In this document: piece by piece, positions 7,952 to 15,887 of the stretch | How the letters are laid out: each line of letters opens with the position of its first letter | How positions within the stretch are numbered: position 1 is the stretch's first letter | From: Micromonospora echinofusca | GTDB taxonomy: Bacteria; Actinomycetota; Actinomycetes; Mycobacteriales; Micromonosporaceae | Length of the DNA: 64,000 bases | Direction of reading: 5' to 3' | NCBI RefSeq assembly: GCF_900091445.1 | Contig: NZ_LT607733.1 | Span: 4,181,001 to 4,245,000, forward strand | Translations under genes and position numbers: made by a program | The notes under the pieces: model-generated | Database searches by the model: none | The model's input: only the letters and a program-made list of their open reading frames with translations | What the model was told of the DNA's origin: nothing

Positions 7952-9448
7952 TCAGCGGCCCGCCAGCAGGCCGGCGGCCGCGTGGGCGGCGGCCCGGGTG
8001 GCGCCGTGGGTGGCGACGTGCACCGCCCCGGTGACCAGCTCGGGAACGCCCAGCTCGACCACGACCGCGTCCGGGCGGGCCGCCAGCGCGCGGGTCACCG
8101 AGGCCCGCATCCAGTCGTGCCGGTGCAGGTCGCGGACCACCAGCACCACACACCGGCCGGCCGCCCCGGCGGTCGGGTCGGCGGGCACGTCGGCCTCGGC
8201 GTAGCGGACGGTGGTGGTGCCGGCGATCAGGTCGGCCAGCGGGGCGGCGACTCCCCACGGGGTCTCCGGACCGATCGCGATGTTGCGCGGCGGCTCGAAC
8301 TCGACCACGTGCGCGGGGCCGGCCAGCGGCAGGGCGCCGACGCCGGCGGGCGCGGTGGTGACCCGCAGCGCCCGGCGGGCGGCGGCCAGCCCGACGGCCG
8401 AACCGGCGGCGGTGGGGCGGTGCCGGGGTGGCCGCTCGGCCCGGGCCGCGACGGTCCAGGCGGCGAGCTGCCCCACCCGCTTGGCCGCCTCGGTGAGCCG
8501 TTCCTCCGGCAGCTCGCCGGAGACGACCGCCGCGACGATGGCGTCGCGCAGCAGCCGGGCCGACTCCTCGTCGGCGCGTTCCCCGCCCACGCAGATCGCG
8601 TCGGCGCCGGCCGCGAGGGCGCGTACCGCCGCGCCCGCGAAGCCGTACCGGTCGGCGACCGCCCGCATCTCCACCGCGTCGGTGACGACGACGCCGGAGA
8701 AACCCAGCTCGTCGCGGAGCAGCCCGCCGAGGATCCGGCCGCTGAGGGTGGCCGGCAGCTCCGGGTCCAGCGCCGGCACCAGCAGGTGGCCGGTCATCAC
8801 GGCCTGCACCCCGGCCGCCACGGCGGCCCGGAACGGGGCCAGCTCCACGGCGTCGAGGCGGGCCCGGTCGGCGGTGATGCGGGGCAGGTCGTGGTGCGAG
8901 TCGACCTTGGTGTCGCCGTGCCCGGGGAAGTGCTTGGCGCAGGCGGCGACCCCGCCCGCCTGGAGGCCGCGTACCCAGGCGGCGGTGTGCCGGGCGACCA
9001 GCGCGGGCTCGGCGCCGAAGGCGCGTACGCCGATGACCGGGTTCGCGGGGTTGGAGTTGACGTCGGCGTCGGGGGCGTAGTTGAGGGTGACGCCCAGCGC
9101 GGCGAGGTCGGCGCCCAGGTCGTGGGCGACCTCCTCGGTCAGGGCCGGGTCGTCCACCGCGCCGAGGGCAAAGTTGCCGGGCCGGGAGCTGCCCCGGGCA
9201 GACTCGATGCGGGTCACGTCGCCGGCCTCCTCGTCGATGGCGACGACGACGTCGGGGCGTTCGGCGCGCAGGGTGGCGGTGAGCGCGGCCACCTGCTCCG
9301 GATGGACCACGTTGCGGGCGAAGAGCACCACGGAGCCCAGGCCCTCGCCGAGCCAGCGGCAGATCCAGGGCGGCGGTGTGGTGCCGACGAACCCCGGTTG
9401 CAGGACGGCCGCGGCCAGGGCCGCCAGGCTCTCGTCGCGCCCGCTCAC
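7952..9448 (-). CDS. Glycoside hydrolase family 3, NagZ-like beta-N-acetylhexosaminidase
   Basis: A 498-residue GH3 protein. The motif KHFPGHGDTKVDSHHDLP contains the Asp-His dyad specific to N-acetylhexosaminidases of the NagZ type, and the nucleophile Asp is in VVVTDAVEM. A C-terminal domain of about 150 residues follows the barrel, making it longer than E. coli NagZ and similar to actinobacterial forms. It lacks a signal peptide, so it probably acts in the cytosol on muropeptide or chitin-derived sugars. The GTG start was chosen just before the barrel; its ribosome site is weak. Confidence 0.85.
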   Translation of the reverse strand: MSGRDESLAALAAAVLQPGFVGTTPPPWICRWLGEGLGSVVLFARNVVHPEQVAALTATLRAERPDVVVAIDEEAGDVTRIESARGSSRPGNFALGAVDDPALTEEVAHDLGADLAALGVTLNYAPDADVNSNPANPVIGVRAFGAEPALVARHTAAWVRGLQAGGVAACAKHFPGHGDTKVDSHHDLPRITADRARLDAVELAPFRAAVAAGVQAVMTGHLLVPALDPELPATLSGRILGGLLRDELGFSGVVVTDAVEMRAVADRYGFAGAAVRALAAGADAICVGGERADEESARLLRDAIVAAVVSGELPEERLTEAAKRVGQLAAWTVAARAERPPRHRPTAAGSAVGLAAARRALRVTTAPAGVGALPLAGPAHVVEFEPPRNIAIGPETPWGVAAPLADLIAGTTTVRYAEADVPADPTAGAAGRCVVLVVRDLHRHDWMRASVTRALAARPDAVVVELGVPELVTGAVHVATHGATRAAAHAAAGLLAGR

Positions 9449-9550
9449 GCCGGCCCGCCCGCGTGGTGGCTGTTGTGTCGCTCGCTCATGCGGTCGTCGT
9501 ACCCCCGTCTTCTCCGCGCCCGGCGGCCCGCCACCTGCGGCGGTGCTGAC

Positions 9551-9579
9551 ATGGTCACACCGCGCGAAAAAATAGTCAA
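9551..9579 (-). promoter_or_regulatory. Candidate housekeeping promoter of the GH3 gene
   Basis: On the minus strand TTGACT and GACCAT are separated by 17 bp, inside an AT-rich patch that stands out from the surrounding sequence. The predicted leader to the GTG is about 95 nt. Confidence 0.4.
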
Positions 9580-9626
9580 TAAACCTTACAGTTGCCGTCC
9601 GGCGCGGAGCTGGGGACAGTTCGGGG

Positions 9627-9749
9627 ATGGATCCCCTGCTGCTGGCCGACGCGACGAGCCCGGCCGACATCCCCGGCGTACGCCTGCTCGGCCTGGTCGT
9701 CGGCGGCCTGCTGCTGCTCGCCGCGATCCGCGCGATGTTCCGGCGCTGA
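9627..9749 (+). CDS. 40-residue single-helix membrane peptide
   Basis: A short gene encoding MDPLLLADAT, then a hydrophobic helix at about residues 18-35 (VRLLGLVVGGLLLLAAIRAM) and a basic FRR end. The ribosome site is GGGGA close to the ATG. Third-position GC is high and the composition is coherent. No function is recognised; it could be a membrane micropeptide. Confidence 0.5.
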   Translation: MDPLLLADATSPADIPGVRLLGLVVGGLLLLAAIRAMFRR

Positions 9750-9775
9750 GGCGCCACCCGGCGCCGGCGCCCGCG

Positions 9776-9799
9776 GTTCGACGGCGGCCGTCGGGGTAC
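9776..9799 (+). promoter_or_regulatory. SigB-type promoter candidate (F420 oxidoreductase)
   Basis: GGTTC, 14 bp, GGGTAC. This fits the GNNTN-N14-16-GGGTAY consensus described for Streptomyces SigB-family promoters. The leader would be about 38 nt and contains the GAGGGGGAA ribosome site. Confidence 0.45.
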
Positions 9800-9841
9800 C
9801 GCCTGCCTCGTTGGACCGGTAGGAAACCGCGAGGGGGAACG

Positions 9842-10792
9842 ATGAGGATCGGGTACTTTCTGTCCACCGAGGAGTACACGCCGGCCGAGCTGCTCGAACA
9901 GGCGCGCGGAGCGGAGCGGGCCGGCTTCGAGGCGCTCTGGATCTCCGACCACTACCACCCGTGGACGGACGCGCAGGGCCAGAGCCCCTTCGTCTGGTCG
10001 GTCATCGGCGCGCTCAGCCAGGTCTGCCAGCTCCCGGTCACCACCGCCGTCACCTGCCCGACCGTGCGCATCCACCCGGCCGTCGTGGCGCAGGCGGCGG
10101 CCACCAGCGCGGTCATGCACTCCGGTCGGTTCGTGCTCGGCGTGGGCAGCGGCGAGGCGCTCAACGAGCACATCCTCGGCGACGCCTGGCCGCAGACCGA
10201 CGTGCGGCTGGAGATGCTGGAGGAGGCCGTCGAGGTGATGCGCGAGCTGTGGCGGGGCGGCTTCGTCAACCACCACGGCAAGCACTACACCGTCGAGCAC
10301 GCCCGGATCTACACCCTGCCCGAGACTCCCCCGTCGGTGTACGTCTCGGGCTTCGGCCCCAAGGCCGTCGACCTGGCCGCGCGCATCGGCGACGGCTTCG
10401 TCAACACCTCGCCCGACGCCGAACTCGTCCGGCGGTTCCGGGAGAACGGCGGCGGCGACAAGCCGTGCCAGGCCGGCTTCAAGGCGGCGTACGCGCCGAC
10501 CGAGGAGGAGGGCGTGCGGATCGCGTACGAGCGCTGGCCCAACGCCGGGGTGCCGGGCGAGCTGTCCCAGGTGCTGCCCTCGCCGCGGCACTTCGAGCAG
10601 GCCGCCGAGCTGGTCCGGCCGGAGATGATGAAGGACGCGTTCGTCTGCGGGCGGGACACCGACGCGCACCTGGCGAAGATCGAGGAGTACGCCAAGGCCG
10701 GCTTCGACGAGGTCTACGTGGCCAACACGGGCCCGAACTGGCAGGGCCTGCTCGACCTCTACCAGCGCGAGGTCCTCCCCCGCGTACGCTGA
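9842..10792 (+). CDS. Luciferase-like F420-dependent oxidoreductase, G6PDH-type family
   Basis: A 316-residue TIM-barrel of the bacterial luciferase-like superfamily, most like the F420-dependent glucose-6-phosphate dehydrogenase-related group. Visible landmarks are MRIGYFLSTEEYTP at the N-terminus, FEALWISDHYHPW with the active-site His, the loop VLGVGSGEALNEHILG, and VYVSGFGPKAVDLAARIGDGF. The substrate is unknown. A GAGGGGGAACG ribosome site precedes the ATG and a SigB-type promoter candidate lies 43 bp upstream. The next gene, recQ-like, has its own promoter. Confidence 0.9.
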   Translation: MRIGYFLSTEEYTPAELLEQARGAERAGFEALWISDHYHPWTDAQGQSPFVWSVIGALSQVCQLPVTTAVTCPTVRIHPAVVAQAAATSAVMHSGRFVLGVGSGEALNEHILGDAWPQTDVRLEMLEEAVEVMRELWRGGFVNHHGKHYTVEHARIYTLPETPPSVYVSGFGPKAVDLAARIGDGFVNTSPDAELVRRFRENGGGDKPCQAGFKAAYAPTEEEGVRIAYERWPNAGVPGELSQVLPSPRHFEQAAELVRPEMMKDAFVCGRDTDAHLAKIEEYAKAGFDEVYVANTGPNWQGLLDLYQREVLPRVR

Positions 10793-10893
10793 CCGCGACG
10801 CCTGCCGGGGCGCCCGGAGCAGGACCGGGCGCCCGCCGGCGGGCCGCCCGCGCGGCGGCGTCGGGAGGGCGGGACGCGTCACGTCGGCGGGCG

Positions 10894-10919
10894 GTTTCGC
10901 CGCTGATCACGGCGGGTAC
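10894..10919 (+). promoter_or_regulatory. SigB-type promoter candidate (RecQ-like helicase)
   Basis: GTTT, 16 bp, GGGTAC. The -10 ends 12 nt before the ATG at 10932, so transcription would start about 6 nt upstream of the start codon. There is no Shine-Dalgarno sequence, which fits a nearly leaderless mRNA. Confidence 0.6.
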
Positions 10920-10931
10920 CTCCGGCCCTCG

Positions 10932-12563
10932 ATGAAACTGTCCACGCACTCGACGACACTGCGCCGCGCGGCGAAGAGCCTCTTCGGCTGGACCGCACTG
11001 CGGCCCCACCAACTGGCCGCCATGCGGGCGGTGATGAAGCGCCGTGACGCCCTGGTGGTGCTGCCCACCGGTGCCGGCAAGTCGGCGATCTACCAGATCC
11101 CGGCCAGCCTGATCCCCGGCCCGACCGTGGTGATCTCCCCGCTGCTCGCCCTCCAGCAGGACCAGATCGCGGCGCTCAACGAGCGGCAGCGGCCGGAGTT
11201 GCGCGCCGTGCGGATCAGCTCGAACGAGTCGGCCGCCCAGCAGGCGGAGGCGATCGCCGAGATCCGCGACGGGCGGGCCGAGTTCCTCTTCATCACCCCG
11301 GAGCAGCTCGCCAACCCCGACCGGATGGCCGAGGTCAGGTCGCTGAAGCCGGCGCTGGTGGCGATCGACGAGGCGCACTGCATCTCGGCCTGGGGGCACG
11401 ACTTCCGCCCCGACTACCTGGCGCTGGGCCACCTCATCGACGGCATCGGCCGGCCGCCGGTGGTGGCGCTGACGGCCACCGCCTCCCCGCCCGTACGTGA
11501 CGACATCATCGCCCGGCTGCGGCTGACCGAGCCCGAGGTGGTGGTCTCCGGGCTGGACCGGCCCAACCTGTTCCTCGAGGTGGCGCACTGCCCGACGGAG
11601 GACTACCGGTGGCGGCGGCTGATCACCCTGCTGAGCGACGACACCCGGCCCGGCATCATCTACGTGCCCACCCGGCGCTCCGCCGAGGAGCTGGCGGCCC
11701 GGCTCACCGACGCCGGCTTCCCGGCCCAGTACTACCACGGCGGGATGGCGGCCGGGGCCCGCGCCGAGCTGCACGAGGCGTTCCTCGCCGACCAGGTGCC
11801 GATCATGGTGGCCACCTCGGCGTTCGGCATGGGCATCGACAAGCCGAACATCGCCTGGGTGGTGCACATGGCGCTGCCGGACTCGCCCGACAGCTACTTC
11901 CAGGAGATCGGGCGGGCCGGCCGCGACGGCGCCCCGGCCCGGGTGCTGCTGCTGTGGCAGGCCGAGGACGTCGGGTTGCAACGCTTCTTCAGCGGCGGCC
12001 TGCCGGACCCCGACGAGCTGCGCGACCTGTCCGCGCTGCTGCGCAAGAAGGCGCGCAACAAGAAGGAGCTGCGCGAGGTCACCGGCCTGGGCCCCCGCAA
12101 GCTCGGCCAGTACCTGGCCCTGCTGGAGCAGGTGGGCGCCGCCGAGCCGAGGGCGAAGCAGCGCATCGGCGCCCCCCGCTACTCCCCCGCGCCCGTGGAC
12201 GCCGCCGCCGCGGCCCTCGCGGAGGCCGAGCGGCAGCAGACCGTGACCCGCTCGCGTACGGACATGATGCGGGCCTTCGCCGAGACCACCGCCTGCCGGG
12301 GGCAGACGCTGCTGGCGTACTTCGGCGAGCAGATGACCGAGGTCTGCGGGCACTGCGACAACTGCCACGCCGGCACCAGCACCCCCGACGACGGCTCGGT
12401 GGGGCCCTTCCCCGTGCACAGCCAGGTCCGGCACCCGGAGTGGGGGCACGGCCTGGTGCTGAGCTACGAGGAGGACCGGATGACGGTTCTCTTCGACGAG
12501 GTGGGGTACAAGACGTTGTCCGTCAGCGTGGTGTCCGAACAGGGCCTGCTGACCCTCGACTAG
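10932..12563 (+). CDS. RecQ-like ATP-dependent DNA helicase
   Basis: A 543-residue superfamily 2 helicase. Walker A is LPTGAGKS at about residues 44-51, the DEAH box is IDEAHCISAWGHDFRPDY, and motif VI is QEIGRAGRDGAPAR. A RecQ zinc-site fragment (CRGQTLLAYFGE...CGHCDNC) follows near residues 455-482, and the C-terminus is a small barrel-like domain (RHPEWGHGLVLSYEEDRMTVLF) in place of an HRDC domain. It probably unwinds recombination or repair intermediates. The upstream SigB-type promoter suggests induction under stress. Confidence 0.9.
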   Translation: MKLSTHSTTLRRAAKSLFGWTALRPHQLAAMRAVMKRRDALVVLPTGAGKSAIYQIPASLIPGPTVVISPLLALQQDQIAALNERQRPELRAVRISSNESAAQQAEAIAEIRDGRAEFLFITPEQLANPDRMAEVRSLKPALVAIDEAHCISAWGHDFRPDYLALGHLIDGIGRPPVVALTATASPPVRDDIIARLRLTEPEVVVSGLDRPNLFLEVAHCPTEDYRWRRLITLLSDDTRPGIIYVPTRRSAEELAARLTDAGFPAQYYHGGMAAGARAELHEAFLADQVPIMVATSAFGMGIDKPNIAWVVHMALPDSPDSYFQEIGRAGRDGAPARVLLLWQAEDVGLQRFFSGGLPDPDELRDLSALLRKKARNKKELREVTGLGPRKLGQYLALLEQVGAAEPRAKQRIGAPRYSPAPVDAAAAALAEAERQQTVTRSRTDMMRAFAETTACRGQTLLAYFGEQMTEVCGHCDNCHAGTSTPDDGSVGPFPVHSQVRHPEWGHGLVLSYEEDRMTVLFDEVGYKTLSVSVVSEQGLLTLD

Positions 12564-12628
12564 CCTGAGCCGGGCTCCCCCTGTGGGCCGCGGACGACGA
12601 GCGACATCAGTACGGAAGGGGCGTTGCC

Positions 12629-13132
12629 GTGATCGAGCAGCCGGCGTACACCGGGTTCGGTTTCTCCGACGAGGAGTGGGGGCTGCTGGTCGGCCTGCCG
12701 CAGTCGGTGCTGACCGCGGCGAGCGCCGCCGAGTCCGACGGCACCCGCCGCACCATGGCCGAGAACGCGGCCGGGCTGGAGACCATCGCCGCCGGCCGGG
12801 AGTCGGCCAGCCCGCTGGTCGCGGCCGTGGCCGGCGAGATCGTCTCGCGGGTCGGCGACCCGGAGGCGGGCGAGGAACTGCCGGTCATCGCGCCGTCCGA
12901 CCCGCGCGCCTACCTCGAGGACGTGCTGGGCCGGGCCCGGGAGGCGGCGGTGCTGCTGGCCGCCCGGGCCGACGAGGGCGAGGCCGGCGCGTACAAGCAC
13001 TGGCTCGTGGACATCGCCGAGCAGGTGGTGGGCGCGGCGTCCAGCGGCGGCATCCTGGGCCTCGGCGGGGACGTGGTCAGCGACTCGGAGCGGCGCTTCC
13101 GCGACCGGCTCTCCCAGGTGCTCAACGACTGA
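12629..13132 (+). CDS. Conserved acidic cytosolic protein, unknown
   Basis: A 167-residue, mostly helical, acidic protein without transmembrane segments. The central part reads AGLETIAAGRESASPLVAAV, and the C-terminal half has a Gly patch (SSGGILGLGGD) before DSERRFRDRLSQVL. The GTG start has a GGAAGGGG ribosome site 11 nt upstream. It follows the RecQ-like gene by 65 bp. I do not recognise the family; the codon bias supports a real gene. Confidence 0.75.
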   Translation: MIEQPAYTGFGFSDEEWGLLVGLPQSVLTAASAAESDGTRRTMAENAAGLETIAAGRESASPLVAAVAGEIVSRVGDPEAGEELPVIAPSDPRAYLEDVLGRAREAAVLLAARADEGEAGAYKHWLVDIAEQVVGAASSGGILGLGGDVVSDSERRFRDRLSQVLND

Positions 13133-13143
13133 CGCGTGAACGA

Positions 13144-13180
13144 CGACGGCGGCACCGGACGAGGTCCGGCGCCGCCGTCG
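13144..13180. terminator. Strong bidirectional hairpin
   Basis: The stem CGACGGCGGC-a-CCGGAC, loop GAG, then GTCCGG-c-GCCGCCGTCG gives 16 bp interrupted by one A/C mismatch. It lies between convergent genes. Confidence 0.75.
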
Positions 13181-13200
13181 CGTACCCGGGGTGGCGGCGG

Positions 13201-13974
13201 TCAGGCCACGCGGCGGCGGAACAGCACGGCGGTCAGCGGCACCGAGACGGCCAGGACGCCGAGGCACCAGGCCACCGCCAGGGGCGGGGCCGTGCCCGTC
13301 GGGGTGCCCAGCAGCAGGGCGCGCAGCGTCTCGATGACGGGCGTGACGGGCTGGTGGTCGGCGAAGCCGCGGATCCAGCTCGGCATCGTCTCCACCGGCA
13401 CGAAGGCGCTGCTCGGATAGGGCAGGAACATCGCCAGGAAGGTGAAGCCGCTGGCGGCCTCCGGGGTACGGACCAGCAGGCCGAACGCGGCCGACAGCCA
13501 GGACACGGCGAGCAGGAAGAGCAGCAGCACCCCGAACGCGGCCAGCCAGCGCAGCGGGTCCACGGCCGGCCGGAAGCCGATGGCGACGGCGAGGGCCAGC
13601 ACCAGCACGGTGGAGACGGTGTTGCGGGCGATGCTGGCGACGACGTGCCCGCCGAGGATCGCGGTGGCGCTGACGTCCATCGTGCGGAACCGCTCGATGA
13701 CCCCGTTGGTCAGGTCGGTGGTCACGCTGACGGCGGTGCTCGCCGCGCCGAAGCTGGCGCAGAGCAGCAGGACGCCGGGCACCACGTAGGTGACGTAGCG
13801 GGTGCCGGTGTCGATCGCGCCGCCGAACAGGTAGACGAAGAGCAGCATCAGCAGCACCGGCAGCAGCAGCGACGTGAGCAACGCGTCGACGTTGCGGCGG
13901 GACAGCCGCAGGCAGCGCGTCACCATGACGACGGCCTCGCCGGCGCGGGTCGGACGCAGGGTCAGCTCAGACAC
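13201..13974 (-). CDS. ABC-2 type exporter permease, DrrB-like
   Basis: A 257-residue membrane subunit of a daunorubicin-resistance-type ABC exporter with six predicted helices (for example SLLLPVLLMLLFVYLFGGAI and VVPGVLLLCASFGAAST). The ABC-2 signature region LPYPSSAFVPVETMPSWIRGFADHQPVTPVIETLR is present in part between helices five and six. The GTG start overlaps the ATPase gene by 8 bp, so the two subunits are coupled. The substrate is unknown; a drug or secondary metabolite is likely given the TetR neighbour. Confidence 0.9.
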   Translation of the reverse strand: MSELTLRPTRAGEAVVMVTRCLRLSRRNVDALLTSLLLPVLLMLLFVYLFGGAIDTGTRYVTYVVPGVLLLCASFGAASTAVSVTTDLTNGVIERFRTMDVSATAILGGHVVASIARNTVSTVLVLALAVAIGFRPAVDPLRWLAAFGVLLLFLLAVSWLSAAFGLLVRTPEAASGFTFLAMFLPYPSSAFVPVETMPSWIRGFADHQPVTPVIETLRALLLGTPTGTAPPLAVAWCLGVLAVSVPLTAVLFRRRVA

Positions 13975-14929
13975 GGGCCACCTCCGGGTGGGCGGTCACC
14001 GGGTCGCCGGTGAGGGTGAGGAAGACGTCGTCCAGAGTCGCCTCGCGGACGATGAAGCGGGCGAGGCCCCGCCGGTCGGGGTCGGCATGGTCGAGCAGGT
14101 GGCGGATCTCCGCCGCGTCGCCGCCGGTGGCCACCGCCAGTTCCAGGCGGGCCTGGTCGCGGTGCGTGACCCGGTCGCCGAGCCGCTGCCCGGCGGCGGC
14201 GAAGCTCTGCGCGTCGCGCAGCGTCAGTTCCAGCCGGTGGGCGCCGAAGCGGCGCTTGAGGTCGGCCGCGCTCCCCTCGGCGGCGAGCCGGCCGCCGTGC
14301 AGCACGGCGATCCGGTCGGCGAGCCGGTCGGCCTCCTCCAGGTACTGCGTGGTGAGCAGCACCGTGACCCCGGCCCCGGCCAGCTCGGCGACCACCTCCC
14401 ACAGGCCCTGCCGGCTGCGCGGGTCGAGGCCGGTCGTCGGCTCGTCGAGGAAGATCACGGACGGCTCGCCGACCAGGCTGGCCGCGAGGTCGAGGCGGCG
14501 GCGCATCCCGCCTGAGTAGGTCGCCACCCGACGGCCGCCGGCGGCGACCAGGTCGAAGCGCTCCAGCAGGTCGGCGGCCCGCCGCCGGGCGGCGGCCGGG
14601 GCCAGCCCGGCCAGCCGGGCCATCATGCGCAGGTTCTCCGCGCCTGTCTGCTGGTCGTCGAGCGCCGCGTGCTGGCCGGCGAGGCTGATCGCCCGCCGCA
14701 CCCGGCGCCGGTCGCGGACCACGTCGTGGCCGTCCACCCGGGCCGTGCCCCCGTCGGGCGCGGTCAGCGTGGCCAGGATCCGTACGGTCGTGGTCTTGCC
14801 CGCCCCGTTGGGGCCGAGCAGGGCGTGCACGCTGCCCCGGGCCACCCGCATGGTCAGCCCGTCGAGCACCGCCACCCCGCCGTAGCGCTTGCACAGGTCG
14901 ACGGTCTGCACCGCTGCTGTCTCCATCAC
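13967..14929 (-). CDS. ABC transporter ATP-binding subunit, DrrA-like
   Basis: A 320-residue nucleotide-binding subunit. Walker A is LLGPNGAGKTTT at about residues 38-49, the signature is YSGGMRRRLDLA, Walker B is VIFLDEPTTGLD and the switch His lies in TTQYLEEADR. A DrrA-type C-terminal extension of about 90 residues follows. The start can be GTG 14929 or ATG 14926, both behind GGAGG. It is divergent from a TetR regulator across two tandem operators, so repression by that regulator is likely. Confidence 0.92.
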   Translation of the reverse strand: MMETAAVQTVDLCKRYGGVAVLDGLTMRVARGSVHALLGPNGAGKTTTVRILATLTAPDGGTARVDGHDVVRDRRRVRRAISLAGQHAALDDQQTGAENLRMMARLAGLAPAAARRRAADLLERFDLVAAGGRRVATYSGGMRRRLDLAASLVGEPSVIFLDEPTTGLDPRSRQGLWEVVAELAGAGVTVLLTTQYLEEADRLADRIAVLHGGRLAAEGSAADLKRRFGAHRLELTLRDAQSFAAAGQRLGDRVTHRDQARLELAVATGGDAAEIRHLLDHADPDRRGLARFIVREATLDDVFLTLTGDPVTAHPEVARV

Positions 14930-14944
14930 CCCTCACCCTCCGCT

Positions 14945-14988
14945 TTCTGCGTACGACATACGCTGTTCTGCGTAGACCATACGCAGAA
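14945..14988. promoter_or_regulatory. Two tandem TetR-type operators
   Basis: Two 9-5-9 palindromes start at 14945 and 14966, exactly 21 bp apart. The second is perfect (TTCTGCGTA, 5 bp, TACGCAGAA); the first matches except in its outer right arm (TACGCTGTT). They lie between drrAB-like genes and the TetR gene, so the regulator probably controls both directions and itself. Confidence 0.82.
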
Positions 14989-15024
14989 GTTAGGATGGCG
15001 GTCAACGACGCACCGGGAGGTGGG

Positions 15025-15780
15025 ATGAGCGACGCCGACGTCGAGCTGCCGGAGAGCATCGAGCTCGCCTGGGGCCTGCGGGAGCGCCCCGGCAAGGGCC
15101 CCCGGCGCAGCCTCACCATGCAGCAGGTGGTGGCCGCCGGCATCCGGGTGGCCGAGGCCGACGGGCTGGCGGCGGTATCGATGAACCGGGTGGCCGGCGA
15201 GCTGGGCGTGGGGACCATGTCGCTCTACCGCTACGTCTCCGCCAAGACCGACCTGCTGGAACTCATGGCCGACACCGGCTACGGGGACCCGCCCGCGCCA
15301 CGCGGCCCGGACGAGGGGTGGCGGCCGGCCCTCGCCCGCTGGGCGCACGCCAACGTCGCGGCGATCCACCGCCACCCGTGGATCCGGCAGATTCCGATCG
15401 GCGGCCCGCCGATGGGCCCAAACGGGGTCCGCTGGATGGAGCAGGGGCTCGCCGCCCTGCGCGGCACCGGCCTGCGCGGTGTCGAGCGGCTCTCGACGAT
15501 CCTGCTGGTCAGCGGGTACGCCCGGTACTGGGCCACGCTCACCGCCGACCTCACCGAGGCCGCGGCGCGGGAGCAACTCAGCCCGGACGAGGTCGGCGCG
15601 CGGTACTGGCAGCAGCTCGAACGGCTGACCCGCAACGGCCCGTACCCGGCGGTCCGGGAGTTGCTGGCGGACGCCGAGGACGAGCTGGACGAGGAACTCG
15701 ATGCGGAGTGGCGGTTCGGCCTCGACCGGATCCTCGACGGCGTCGAGGCGCTGATCCGCAGCCGCACGGCCACGCGCTGA
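15025..15780 (+). CDS. TetR/AcrR-family transcriptional repressor
   Basis: A 251-residue regulator. The N-terminal helix-turn-helix spans about residues 30-75 (MQQVVAAGIRVAEADGLAAVS, MNRVAGELGVGTMSLYRYV) and is followed by an all-helical ligand-binding domain of the TetR_C type, which often senses drugs exported by a neighbouring pump. The ATG at 15025 has a GGAGGTGG ribosome site; an in-frame ATG 30 bp upstream lacks one. It is divergent from the DrrAB-like exporter, with two operators in between. Confidence 0.9.
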   Translation: MSDADVELPESIELAWGLRERPGKGPRRSLTMQQVVAAGIRVAEADGLAAVSMNRVAGELGVGTMSLYRYVSAKTDLLELMADTGYGDPPAPRGPDEGWRPALARWAHANVAAIHRHPWIRQIPIGGPPMGPNGVRWMEQGLAALRGTGLRGVERLSTILLVSGYARYWATLTADLTEAAAREQLSPDEVGARYWQQLERLTRNGPYPAVRELLADAEDELDEELDAEWRFGLDRILDGVEALIRSRTATR

Positions 15781-15887
15781 GCCGCCGGCGCGCCCGGCCG
15801 CCTCGACGGGCGGGCCGGGAACGCCCTGGGCACGCGGACGCCCACGATGGACAATGGCCACTCGAACTGCGCGAGGACGGGGAGCGG

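Noticed and set aside
10479..12449. A 656-codon minus-strand frame across the RecQ-like gene
   Set aside because: It is antisense to a clear helicase gene and has no recognisable domain or plausible start.
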